From Megachile rotundata (lineage: Eukaryota > Arthropoda > Insecta > Hymenoptera > Megachilidae), in contig NW_027473352.1 of assembly GCF_050947335.1 (NCBI RefSeq), positions 868,001-932,000 of the forward strand: a stretch of DNA of 64,000 bases, read 5' to 3'. This document shows positions 23,805 through 34,709 of the stretch, piece after piece; position 1 is the stretch's first letter, and each line of letters begins with the position of its first letter. The notes under the pieces are model-generated. The model ran no database searches, was not told where the DNA came from, and was given only the letters and a program-made list of their open reading frames with translations. Both the position numbers and the translations under genes were made by a program.

Positions 23805-25262
23805 TGATTGTGTGATTGTGTGATTGTGTGATTGTGATTGTGTGATTGTGATTGTGTGATTGTGATTGTGTGATTGTGATTGTGTGATAGTGTCTGTGTG
23901 ATTGGGTGAGTGTGTGATTGTGTGATTGTGTGATTGTGTGGTTGTGTGATTGTGTGACTGTGTGATTGTGTGATTGTGTGATTGTGCGATTGTGATTGTG
24001 TGATTGTGTGATTGTGTGATTGTGTGATTGTGTGATTGTGTGACTGTGTGATTGTGTGATTGTGTGATTGTGTGATTGTGTGATTGTGTGATTGTGTGAT
24101 TGTGTGATTGTGTGATTGTGTGATTGTGTGATTGTGTGATTGTGTGATTGTGTGATTGTGTGATTGTGTGATTGTGTGATTGTGTGATTGTGTGATTGTG
24201 TGATTGTGTGACTGTGTGATTGTGTGATTGTGTGATTGTGTGATTGTGTGATTGTGTGATTGTGTGATTGCGTGATTGTGATGGTGTGATGGTATGACTG
24301 TGTGATTGTGTGATTGTGTGATTGTGAGATTGTGTGATTGTGTGATTGAGTGATTGAGTGATTGTGTGCTTGTGTGATTGTGTGATTTTGTGATTGAGTG
24401 ATTGTGTGATTGTGTGATTGTGTGAATGTGTGATTGTGTGACCGTGATTGTGTGATTGATGATTGTGTGATTGTGTGATTGTGTGATTGTGTGATTGTGT
24501 GATTGTGTAACTGTGATTGTGCGATTGTGATTGTGTGATTGTGCGATTGTGTGATTGTGAGATTGTGTGATTGTGTGATTGTGTGATTGTGTGATTGTGA
24601 TTGTGTAATTGTGATTGTGCGATTGTGATTGTGTGATTGTGGGATTGTGTGAATTGTGTGATTGTGATTGTGTAATTGTGATTGTGCGATTGTGATTGTG
24701 TGATTGTGAGATTGTGTGAATTGTGTGATTGTGTGATTGTGTGAATGTGTGATTGTGTGATTGATGATTGTGTGATTGTGTGATTGTGTGATTGTGTGAT
24801 TGTGTGATTGTGTAACTGTGATTGTGCGATTGTGATTGTGTGATTGTGCGATTGTGTGATTGTGAGATTGTGTGATTGTGTGATTGTGTGATTGTGTGAC
24901 TGTGTGATTGTGTGATTGTGTGCTTGTGTGATTGTGTGATTTTGTGATTGAGTGATTGTGTGATTGTGTGATTGTGTGAATGTGTGATTGTGTGACCGTG
25001 ATTGGGTGATTGATGATTGTGTGATTGTGTGATTGTGTGATTGTGTGATTGTGTGATTGTGTGATTGTGTGATTCTGTGATTGTGTGATTGTGTGATTGT
25101 GTAATTGTGATTGTGCGATTGTGATTGTGTGATTGTGTAATTGTGTTATTGTGTGATTGTGTGATTGTGTGATTGTGTGATTGTGTGATTGTGTGATTGT
25201 GTGATTGTGTGATTGTGTGATTGTGTGATTGTGTGATTGTGTGATTGTGTGATTGTGTGATT
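23805..25262. repeat. Linker with M, N, K before type-1 cassette 7
   Basis: 14-mers and one J, GGGTGAG near 23,903, GTGGTTG, GACTG, TGCGATTG and a long 8-mer run lead to M at 24,280. N, GTAACTG, TGCGATTG and K follow; the K-GAATTG segment occurs twice (about 24,600-24,660 and 24,665-24,725). A further N, TGCTTG, TGGGTGATTGATG near 25,005, GATTCTG, K and GTTATTG complete it. Confidence 0.82.
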
Positions 25263-25759
25263 GGGTGATTGTGTGATTGTGTGATTGCGTGATTGTGTAG
25301 TTGTGCGATCGTGATTGTGTGATCGTGATTGTGTGATTGCGTGATTGTGATTGTGTGATTGTGTGACTGTGATTGTGTGACCGTGATTGTGTGACCGTAA
25401 TTGTGTGATCATGATTGTGTGATCGTGATTGTGTGATCGTGATTGTGTGACCGTGATTGTGTGATCGTGACTTTGTGATTGTGTGATTGTGTGATTGTGT
25501 GATTGTGTGAATTTGTGATTGTGTTACCGTTATTGTGTGACCGTGATTGTGTGGTTGCGACTGTGTGATTGTGACTGTGTGATTGTGCGAGTGTGTTATT
25601 GTGCGATTGTTTGATTGTGTGACCGTGTGATTGTGTGATTTTGTGATTGTGTGATTGTGTGATTGTGTGACCGTGATTGTGTGACCGCGATTTTGTGACC
25701 GTGATTGTGTGACCGTGATTGATTGACCGTGATTGAGTGACCGTGATTGTGTGATCGTG
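25263..25759. repeat. Type-1 cassette 7 with type-2-like L
   Basis: T-a is normal, but L reads TTACCGTTATTG and GCGACTG as in type 2, with private GAATTTG near 25,510, GCGAGTG near 25,588 and GTTTGATTG near 25,610. R is at 25,669-25,759. A type-1 T joined to a type-2 L suggests exchange between cassette types. Confidence 0.88.
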
Positions 25760-26752
25760 TGATTGTGTGATTGTGTGATTGTGATTGTGTGATTGTGATT
25801 GTGTGATTGTGATTGTGTGATTGTGATTGTGTGATTGTGATTGTGTGATTGTGATTGTGTGATTGTGATTGTGTGATTGTGATTGTGTGATAGTGTCTGT
25901 GTGATTGTGTGATTGTGATTGTGTGATAGTGTCTGTGTGATTGTGTGAGTGTGTGATTGTGTGATTGTGTGATTGTGTGATTGTGTGATTGTGTGATTGA
26001 GTGATTGTGTGATTGTGTGATTGTGTGATTGTGTGATTGTGTGATTTTGTGATTGTGTGATTGTGTGATTGTGTGACCGTGATTGTGTGACCGCGATTTT
26101 GTGACCGTGATTGTGTGACCGTGATTGAGTGACCGTGATTGAGTGACCGTGATTGTGTGATCGTGTGATTGTGTGATTGTGTGATTGTGATTGTGCGATT
26201 GTGATTGTGTGATTGTGAGATTGTGTGAATTGTGTGATTGTGTGATTGTGTGAATGTGTGATTGTGTGACCGTGATTGTGTGATTGATGATGGTGTGATT
26301 GTGTGATTGTGTGATTGTGTGATTGTGTGATTGTGTGATTGTGTGATTCTGTGATTCTGTGATTGTGTGATTGTGTAATTGTGATTGTGCGATTGTGATT
26401 GTGTGATTGTGTGATTGTGAGATTGTGTGATTGTGTGATTGTGTGATTGTGTGATTGTGTGATTGTGTGATTGTGATTGTGTGATTGTGTGATTGTGTGA
26501 TTGTGTGATTGTGTGACTGTGTGATTGTGTGATTGTGTGCTTGTGTGATTGTGTGATTTTGTGATTGAGTGATTGTGTGATTGTGTGATTGTGTGAATGT
26601 GTGATTGTGTGACCGTGATAGGGTGATTGATGATTGAGTGATTGTGTGATTGTGTGATTGTGTGATTGTGTGATTGTGTGATTGTGTGATTGTGTGATTG
26701 TGTGATTGTGTGATTGTGTGATTGTGTGATTGTGTGATTGTGAGATTGTGTG
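25760..26752. repeat. Linker with 14-mers, J pair, a diverged R and N markers
   Basis: A long 14-mer run (about 25,770-25,885), J pair, GATTGAG and TTTTG precede R at 26,075-26,165 (GAGTG variant). N with GATGATGG, doubled GATTCTG, K-like markers, TGCTTG, N with GATAGGGTGATTGATG near 26,617 and an extended 8-mer run follow. This is the second copy of 20,895-21,682. Confidence 0.82.
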
Positions 26753-27010
26753 AATGTGTGATTGTGTTACCGTTATTGTGTGACCGTGATTGTGTGGTTG
26801 CGACTGTGTGATTGTGACTGTGTGATTGCCTGAGTGTGTTATTGTGTGATTGAGTGATTGTGTGACTGTGTGATTGTGTGATTGTGTGATTTTGTGATTG
26901 TGTGATCGTGTGATTGTGTGACCGTGATTGTGTGACCGCGATTTTGTGACCGTGATTGTGTGACCGTGATTGAGTGACCGTGATTGAGTGACCGTGATTG
27001 TGTGATCGTG
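26753..27010. repeat. L+R cassette without T (copy)
   Basis: TTACCGTTATTG near 26,767, GCGACTG, private GATTGCCTGAG near 26,824, GTTATTG, GATTGAG, GACTG, TTTTG, GATCGTG and R at 26,920-27,010. It corresponds to 21,683-21,940 at offset 5,070. Confidence 0.88.
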
Positions 27011-29092
27011 TGATTGTGTGATTGTGTGATTGTGATTGTGTGATTGTGATTGTGTGATTGTGATTGTGTGATTGTGATTGTGTGATTGTGATTGTGTGAT
27101 AGTGTCTGTGTGATTGTGTGAGTGTGTGATTGTGTGATTGTGTGATTGTGTGGTTGTGTGATTGTGTGACTGTGTGATTGTGTGATTGTGTGATTGTGCG
27201 ATTGTGATTGTGTGATTGTGTGATTGTGTGATTGTGTGATTGTGTGATTGTGTGACTGTGTGATTGTGTGATTGTGTGATTGTGTGATTGTGTGATTGTG
27301 TGATTGTGTGATTGTGTGATTGTGTGATTGTGTGATTGTGTGATTGTGTGATTGTGTGACTGTGTGATTGTGTGATTGTGTGATTGTGCGATTGTGATTG
27401 TGTGATTGTGTGATTGTGTGATTGTGTGATTGTGTGATTGTGTGATTGTGTGAATGTGTGATTGTGTGACCGTGATTGTGTGATTGATGATTGTGTGATT
27501 GTGGGATTGTGTGATTGTGTGATTGTGTGATTGTGTGATTGTGTGATTGTGTGATTGTGTGATTGTGTGATTGTGTGATTGTGTGATTGTGTAATTGTGA
27601 TTGTGCGATTGTGATTGTGTGATTGTGTGATTGTGTGATTGTGAGATTGTGTGATTGTGTGATTGTGTGATTGTGTGATTGTGTGATTGTGATTGTGTAA
27701 TTGTGATTGTGCGATTGTGATTGTGTAATTGTGAGATTGTGTGAATTGTGTGATTGTGTGATTGTGTGAATGTGTGATTGTGTGACCGTGATTGTGTGAT
27801 TGATGATGGTGTGATTGTGTTATTGTGTGATTGTGTGATTGTGTGATTGTGTGATTCTGTGATTGTGTGATTGTGTGATTGTGTAATTGTGATTGTGCGA
27901 TTGTGACTGTGTGATTGTGTGATTGTGTGATTGTGCGATTGTGATTGTGTGATTGTGTGATTGTGTGATTGTGTGATTGTGTGATTGTGTGACTGTGTGA
28001 TTGTGTGATTGTGTGATTGTGTGATTGTGTGATTGTGTGATTGTGTGATTGTGTGATTGTGTGATTGTGTGATTGTGTGATTGTGTGATTGTGTGATTGT
28101 GTGACTGTGTGATTGTGTGATTGTGTGATTGTGCGATTGTGATTGTGTGATTGTGTGATTGTGTGATTGTGTGATTGTGTGAATGTGTGATTGTGTGACC
28201 GTGATTGTGTGATTGATGATTGTGTGATTGTGTGATTGTGTGATTGTGTGATTGTGTGATTGTGTGATTGTGTGATTGTGTGATTGTGTGATTGTGTGAT
28301 TGTATAATTGTGATTGTGCGATTGTGATTGTGTGATTGTGTGATTGTGTGATTGTGAGATTGTGTGATTGTGTGATTGTGTGATTGTGTGATTGTGTGAT
28401 TGTGATTGTGTAATTGTGATTGTGCGATTGTGATTGTGTAATTGTGAGATTGTGTGAATTGTGTGATTGTGTGATTGTGTGAATGTGTGATTGTGTGACC
28501 GTGGTTGTGTGATTGATGATGGTGTGATTGTGTGATTGTGTGATTGTGTGATTGTGTGATTGTGTGATTCTGTGATTGTGTGATTCTGTGATTGTGTGAT
28601 TGTGTGATTGTGTAATTGTGATTGTGCGATTGTGATTGTGTGATTGTGTGATTGTGAGATTGTGTGATTGTGTGATTGTGTGATTATGTGATTGTGTGAT
28701 TGTGTGATTGTGATTGTGTGATTGTGTGATTGTGTGATTGTGTGATTGTGTGATTGTGAGATTGTGTGAATTGTGTGATTGTGTGATTGTGTGATTGTGT
28801 GATTGTGTGATTGTGTGATTGTGTGATTGTGTGATTGTGTGATTGTGTGATTGTGTGATTGTGTGATTGTGTAATTGTGATTGTGCGATTGTGATTGTGT
28901 GATTGTGTGATTGTGTGATTGTGAGATTATGTGATTGTGTAATTGTGTTATTGTGTGATTGTGTGATTGTGTGATTGTGTGATTGTGTGATTGTGTGATT
29001 GTGTGATTGTGTGATTGTGTGATTGTGTGATTGTGTGATTGTGTGATTGTGTGATTGTGTGATTGTGTGATTGTGTGATTGTGTGATTGTGT
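27011..29092. repeat. Linker containing an internal 0.71-0.74 kb duplication
   Basis: After 14-mers and one J come GTGGTTG, GACTG pairs and TGCGATTG. The set GACTG, TGCGATTG, N, K, GAGATTG, K, GAATTG, N with GATGATGG, GATTCTG, K is then present twice, about 27,180-27,905 and 27,906-28,640 (GAATG at 27,452 and 28,191; the second GAATG at 27,768 and 28,481). Private tags are GTGTTATTG in the first, GTATAATTG near 28,303 and GTGGTTG near 28,501 in the second. GATTATG, GAATTG, K and Q near 28,920 follow. Confidence 0.83.
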
Positions 29093-29412
29093 GACCGTGA
29101 TTGTGTGACCGCGACTTTGTGACCGTGATTGTGTGACCGTCATTGATTGACCGTGATTGAGTGACCGTGATTGTGTGATCGTGTGATTGTGTGATTGTGT
29201 GATTGTGTGATTGTGATTGTGTGATTGTGATTGTATGATTGCGATTGTGTGATTGTGATTGTGTGATTGTGATTGCGTGATTGTGATTGTGTGATTGTGA
29301 TTGTGTGATTGTGATTGTGTGATTGTGATTGTGTGATTGTGATTGTGTGATAGTGTCTGTGTGATTGTGTGACTGTGATTGTGTGATAGTGTCTGTGTGA
29401 TTGTGTGAGTGT
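29093..29412. repeat. Type-3 block with altered R
   Basis: R at 29,093-29,183 carries GACCGCGACTTTG and GACCGTCATTG, the latter creating a minus-strand ATG near 29,141. 14-mers with GTATGATTGCG near 29,232 and a TTGCGTG unit, a J pair and GAGTG follow. Confidence 0.9.
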
Positions 29413-29644
29413 GTGATTGTGTGATTGTGTGATTGTGAGATTGTGTGATTGTGTGATTGAGTGATTGTGTGATTGTGTGATTGTGTGATTGTGTGATTGT
29501 GTGATTGTGTGATTGTGTGATTGTGTGAATGTGTGATTGTGTGACCGTGATTGTGTGATTGATGATTGTGTGATTGTGTGATTGTGTGATTGTGTGATTG
29601 TGTGATTGTGTGATTGTGTGATTGTGTGATTGTGTGATTGTGTG
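29413..29644. repeat. 8-mers with N marker
   Basis: GAGATTG, GATTGAG, 8-mers, N (GAATG near 29,527, GATTGATGATTG near 29,558) and 8-mers. Confidence 0.85.
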
Positions 29645-29860
29645 AATGTGTGATTGTGTTACCGTTATTGTGTGACCGTGATTGTGTGGTTGCGACTGTG
29701 TGATTGTGACTGTGTGATTGTGTGAGTGTGTTATTGTGTGATTGAGTGATTGTGTGACTGTGTGATTGTGTGATTGTGTGATTTTGTGATTGTGCGATTG
29801 TGTGATTGTGTGACCGTGATTGTGTGACCGCGATTTTGTGACCGTGATTGTGTGATCGTG
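29645..29860. repeat. L+R cassette with short R
   Basis: TTACCGTTATTG near 29,659, GCGACTG, GTTATTG, GATTGAG, GACTG, TTTTG, TGCGATTG and R at 29,812-29,860 with three 14-mers. Confidence 0.88.
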
Positions 29861-30592
29861 TGATTGTGTGATTGTGTGATTGTGTGATTGTGATTGTGTG
29901 ATTGTGATTGTGTGATTGTGATTGTGTGATTGTGATTGTGTGATAGTGTCTGTGTGATTGTGTGAGTGTGTGATTGTGTGATTGTGTGATTGTGTGATTG
30001 TGTGATTGTGTGATTGTGTGATTGTGTGATTGTGTGATTGTGTGATTGTGCGATTGTGTGATTGTGTGATTGTGTGATTGTGTGATTGTGTGATTGTGTG
30101 ATTGTGTGATTGTGTGACTGTGTGATTGTGTGATTGTGTGATTGTGTGATTGTGTGATTGTGTGATTGCGTGATTGTGATGGTGTGATGGTATGACTGTG
30201 TGATTGTGTGATTGTGTGATTGTGAGATTGTGTGATTGTGTGATTGAGTGATTGAGTGATTGTGTGCTTGTGTGATTGTGTGATTTTGTGATTGAGTGAT
30301 TGTGTGATTGTGTGATTGTGTGAATGTGTGATTGTGTGACCGTGATTGTGTGATTGATGATTGTGTGATTGTGTGATTGTGTGATTGTGTGATTGTGTGA
30401 TTGTGTAACTGTGATTGTGCGATTGTGATTGTGTGATTGTGCGATTGTGTGATTGTGAGATTGTGTGATTGTGTGAATGTGTGATTGTGTGACCGTGATT
30501 GTGTGATTGATGATGGTGTGATTGTGTGATTGTGTGATTGTGTGATTGTGTGATTGTGTGATTGTGTGATTGTGTGATTGTGTGAATGTGTG
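29861..30592. repeat. Linker with M and N markers
   Basis: 14-mers, one J, GAGTG, 8-mers with TGCGATTG near 30,050, GACTG, GCG, M at 30,178, GATTGAG pair, TGCTTG, TTTTG, N near 30,322, GTAACTG, TGCGATTG, then N with GATGATGG near 30,475-30,515. Confidence 0.84.
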
Positions 30593-30800
30593 ATTGTGTT
30601 ACCGTTATTGTGTGACCGTGATTGTGTGGTTGCGACTGTGTGATTGTGACTGTGTGATTGTGTGAGTGTGTTATTGTGTGATTGAGTGATTGTGTGACTG
30701 TGTGATTGTGTGATTGTGTGATTTTGTGATTGTGTGATTGTGTGATTGTGTGACCGTGATTGTGTGACCGCGATTTTGTGACCGTGATTGTGTGATCGTG
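30593..30800. repeat. L+R cassette with short R
   Basis: Same structure as the cassette at 29,645; R at 30,752-30,800 has three 14-mers. The two are about 0.94 kb apart. Confidence 0.88.
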
Positions 30801-31225
30801 TGATTGTGTGATTGTGTGATTGTGTGATTGTGATTGTGTAATTGTGATTGTGCGATTGTGATTGTGTGATTGTGAGATTGTGTGAATTGTGTGATTGTGT
30901 GATTGTGTGAATGTGTGATTGTGTGACCGTGATTGTGTGATTGATGATGGTGTGATTGTGTGATTGTGTGAGTGTGTGATTGTGTGATTGTGTGATTCTG
31001 TGATTGTGTGATTGTGTGATTGTGTAATTGTGATTGTGCGATTGTGATTGTGTGATTGTGTAATTGTGTTATTGTGTGATTGTGTGATTGTGTGATTGTG
31101 TGATTGTGTGATTGTGTGATTGTGTGATTGTGTGATTGTGTGATTGTGTGATTGTGTGATTGTGTGATTGTGTGATTGTGTGATTGTGTGATTGTGTGAT
31201 TGTGTGATTGTGTGATTGTGTGATT
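30801..31225. repeat. Linker before type-1 cassette 8
   Basis: K, GAATTG, N with GATGATGG near 30,945, private GTGTGAGTG near 30,966, GATTCTG, K, GTTATTG near 31,070 and an 8-mer run of about 19 units. Confidence 0.85.
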
Positions 31226-31722
31226 GGGTGATTGTGTGATTGTGTGATTGCGTGATTGTGTAGTTGTGCGATCGTGATTGTGTGATCGTGATTGTGTGAT
31301 TGCGTGATTGTGATTGTGTGATTGTGTGACTGTGATTGTGTGACCGTGATTGTGTGACCGTAATTGTGTGATCATGATTGTGTGATCGTGATTGTGTGAT
31401 CGTGATTGTGTGACCGTGATTGTGTGATCGTGACTTTGTGATTGTGTGATTGTGTGATTGTGTGATTGTGTGAATGTGTGATTGTGTTACCGTTATGGTG
31501 TGACCGTGATTGTGTGGTTGCGACAGTGTGATTGTGACTGTGTGATTGTGTGAGTGTGTTATTGTGTGATTGTGTGATTGTGTGACCGTGTGATTGTGTG
31601 ATTTTGTGATTGTGTGATTGTGTGATTGTGTGACCGTGATTGTGTGACCGCGATTTTGTGACCGTGATTGTGTGACCGTGATTGATTGACCGTGATTGAG
31701 TGACCGTGATTGTGTGATCGTG
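31226..31722. repeat. Type-1 cassette 8 (T-a + L + R)
   Basis: It is complete, with GATTGGGTG, TAGTTG, GATCATG, ACTTTG, TTACCGTTATGG, GCGACAG, TTTTG and R at 31,632-31,722. Confidence 0.92.
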
Positions 31723-32384
31723 TGATTGTGTGATTGTGTGATTGTGATTGTGTGATTGTGATTGTGTGATTGTGATTGTGTGATAGTGTCTGTGTGATTG
31801 TGTGATTGTGATTGTGTGATAGTGTCTGTGTGATTGTGTGAGTGTGTGATTGTGTGATTGTGTGATTGTGTGATTGTGTGATTGTGTGATTGAGTGATTG
31901 TGTGATTGTGTGATTGTGTGATTGTGTGCTTGTGTGATTGTGTGATTTTGTGATTGAGTGATTGTGTGATTGTGTGATTGTGTGAATGTGTGATTGTGTG
32001 ACCGTGATTGTGTGATTGATGATTGTGTGATTGTGTGATTGTGTGATTGTGTGATTGTGTGATTGTGTGATTGTGTGATTGTGATTGTGTGATTGTGTGA
32101 TTGTGTGATTGTGTGATTGTGTGATTGTGTGATTGTGTGATTGTGTGATTGAGTGATTGTGTGATTTTGTGATTGTGTGATTTTGTGATTGAGTGATTGT
32201 GTGATTGTGTGATTGTGTGATTGTGTGATTGTGTGGTTGTGTGATTGTGTGACTGTGTGATTGTGTGATTGTGTGATTGTGCGATTGTGATTGTGTGATT
32301 GTGTGATTGTGTGATTGTGTGATTGTGTGACTGTGTGATTGTGTGATTGTGTGATTGTGTGATTGTGTGATTGTGTGATTGTGT
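31723..32384. repeat. Linker between type-1 and type-2 cassettes
   Basis: 14-mers, J pair, GATTGAG, TGCTTG, TTTTG, N (GAATG near 31,984), 8-mers, a single 6-base step near 32,080, GATTGAG, TTTTG pair, GTGGTTG, GACTG, TGCGATTG, GACTG. Confidence 0.86.
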
Positions 32385-32917
32385 GATGGTGTCATTGTGT
32401 GATTGCGTGATTGTGTGATTGTGTGATTGTGTGATTGTGTGATTGCGTGATTGTGTGGTTGTGCGATCGTGATTGTGTGATCGTGATTGTGTGATTGCGT
32501 GATTGTGATTGTGTGATTGTGTGACTGTGATTGTGTGACCGTGATTGTGTGACCGTAATTGTGTGATCATGATTGTGTGATCGTGATTGTGTGATCGTGA
32601 TTGTGTGACCGTGATTGTGTGATCGTGATTTTGTGATTGTGTGATTGTGTGATTGTGTGAATGTGTGATTGTGTTACCGTTATTGTGTGACCGTGATTGT
32701 GTGGTTGCGACTGTGTGATTGTGACTGTGTGATTGTGTGAGTGTGTTATTGTGTGATTGAGTGATTGTGTGACTGTGTGATTGTGTGATTGTGTGATTTT
32801 GTGATTGTGTGATTGTGTGATTGTGTGACCGTGATTGTGTGACCGCGATTTTGTGACCGTGATTGTGTGACCGTGATTGAGTGACCGTGATTGAGTGACC
32901 GTGATTGTGTGATCGTG
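32385..32917. repeat. Type-2 cassette 4 (T-b + L + R)
   Basis: GATGGTGTCATTG, TGGTTGTGCGATCG near 32,456, GATCATG, GATTTTG, single L (TTACCGTTATTG near 32,674, GCGACTG), GTTATTG, GATTGAG, GACTG, TTTTG and R at 32,827-32,917 (GAGTG variant). Confidence 0.92.
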
Positions 32918-34176
32918 TGATTGTGTGATTGTGTGATTGTGATTGTGTGATTGTGATTGTGTGATAGTGTCTGTGTGATTGTGTGAGTGTGTGATTGTGT
33001 TATTGTGTGATTGTGTGATTGTGTGGTTGTGTGATTGTGTGACTGTGTGATTGTGTGATTGTGTGATTGTGCGATTGTGATTGTGTGATTGTGTGATTGT
33101 GTGATTGTGTGATTGTGTGATTGTGTGAATGTGTGATTGTGTGACCGTGATTGTGTGATTGATGATTGTGTGATTGTGTGATTGTGTGATTGTGTGATTG
33201 ATTGTGTGATTGTGTGATTGTGTGATTGTGTGATTGTGTGATTGTGTGATTGTGTGATTGTGTAATTGTGATTGTGCGATTGTGATTGTGTGATTGTGTG
33301 ATTGTGTGATTGTGAGATTATGTGATTGTGTAATTGTGTTATTGTGTGATTGTGTGATTGTGTGATTGTGTGATTGTGTGATTGTGTGATTGTGTGATTG
33401 TGTGATTGTGTGATTGTGTGATTGTGTGATTGTGTGATTGTGTGACCGTGATTGTGTGACCGCGATTTTGTGACCGTGATTGTGTGACCGTGATTGAGTG
33501 ACCGTGATTGAGTGACCGTGATTGTGTGATCGTGTGATTGTGTGATTGTGTGATTGTGATTGTGTGATTGTGATTGTGTGATAGTGTCTGTGTGATTGTG
33601 TGAGTGTGTGATTGTGTGATTGTGTGATTGTGTGATTGTGTGGTTGTGTGATTGTGTGACTGTGTGATTGTGTGATTGTGTGATTGTGCGATTGTGATTG
33701 TGTGATTGTGTGATTGTGTGATTGTGTGATTGTGTGATTGTGTGAATGTGTGAATGTGTGACCGTGATTGTGTGATTGATGATTGTGTGATTGTGTGATT
33801 GTGTGATTGTGTGATTGTGTGATTGTGTGATTGTGTGATTGTGTGATTGTGTGATTGTGTGATTGTGATTGTGTGATTGTGTGATTGTGTGATTGTGTGA
33901 TTGTGTGATTGTGTGATTGTGTGATTGTGTGATTGTGTGATTGAGTGATTGTGTGATTTTGTGATTGTGTGATTTTGTGATTGAGTGATTGTGTGATTGT
34001 GTGATTGTGTGATTGTGTGATTGTGTGGTTGTGCGATTGTGTGACTGTGTGATTGTGTGATTGTGTGATTGTGCGATTGTGATTGTGTGATTGTGTGATT
34101 GTGTGATTGTGTGATTGTGTGACTGTGTGATTGTGTGATTGTGTGATTGTGTGATTGTGTGATTGTGTGATTGTGT
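32918..34176. repeat. Linker with an R element and duplication junction
   Basis: 14-mers, one J, GTGTTATTG, GTGGTTG, GACTG, TGCGATTG, N near 33,130, K, Q near 33,315-33,345, then R at 33,444-33,534 with 14-mers, J, GTGGTTG and N carrying a private GAATGTGTGAATG near 33,744. The GATTGAG, TTTTG, GACTG set leading to the next type-2 cassette follows. Confidence 0.84.
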
Positions 34177-34709
34177 GATGGTGTCATTGTGTGATTGCGT
34201 GATTGTGTGATTGTGTGATTGTGTGATTGTGTGATTGCGTGATTGTGTGGTTGTGCGATCGTGATTGTGTGATCGTGATTGTGTGATTGCGTGATTGTGA
34301 TTGTGTGATTGTGTGACTGTGATTGTGTGACCGTGATTGTGTGACCGTAATTGTGTGATCATGATTGTGTGATCGTGATTGTGTGATCGTGATTGTGTGA
34401 CCGTGATTGTGTGATCGTGATTTTGTGATTGTGTGATTGTGTGATTGTGTGAATGTGTGATTGTGTTACCGTTATTGTGTGACCGTGATTGTGTGGTTGC
34501 GACTGTGTGATTGTGACTGTGTGATTGTGTGAGTGTGTTATTGTGTGATTGAGTGATTGTGTGACTGTGTGATTGTGTGATTGTGTGATTTTGTGATTGT
34601 GTGATTGTGTGATTGTGTGACCGTGATTGTGTGACCGCGATTTTGTGACCGTGATTGTGTGACCGTGATTGAGTGACCGTGATTGAGTGACCGTGATTGT
34701 GTGATCGTG
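34177..34709. repeat. Type-2 cassette 5 (T-b + L + R)
   Basis: Copy of the cassette at 32,385, offset 1,792; R is at 34,619-34,709. Confidence 0.92.

Larger units (their letters stand above)
20875..29060. repeat. Dispersed segmental duplication, offset 5,030-5,070 bases
   Basis: About 20,875-23,160 matches a segment starting about 25,905. GATAG (20,895 and 25,925), R (21,045 and 26,075), the doubled GATTCTG (21,315 and 26,345) and TGGGTGATTGATG (21,591 and 26,621) are offset 5,030. After five extra 8-mers in the second copy the offset becomes 5,070 (R at 21,850 and 26,920). Private differences include GACGG (21,073) against GACCG, and GTCTGAG against GCCTGAG. Further right the second copy contains an additional internal duplication. 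Confidence 0.85.

Noticed and set aside
25596..32570. 2,324-codon minus-strand open frame with His/Asn/Thr/Ser/Gln repeats
   Set aside because: It is the translation of the satellite. All three minus frames are open for the same reason, frames overlap each other, and codon content is fixed by the unit. No promoter, splice site or non-repeat domain is present.
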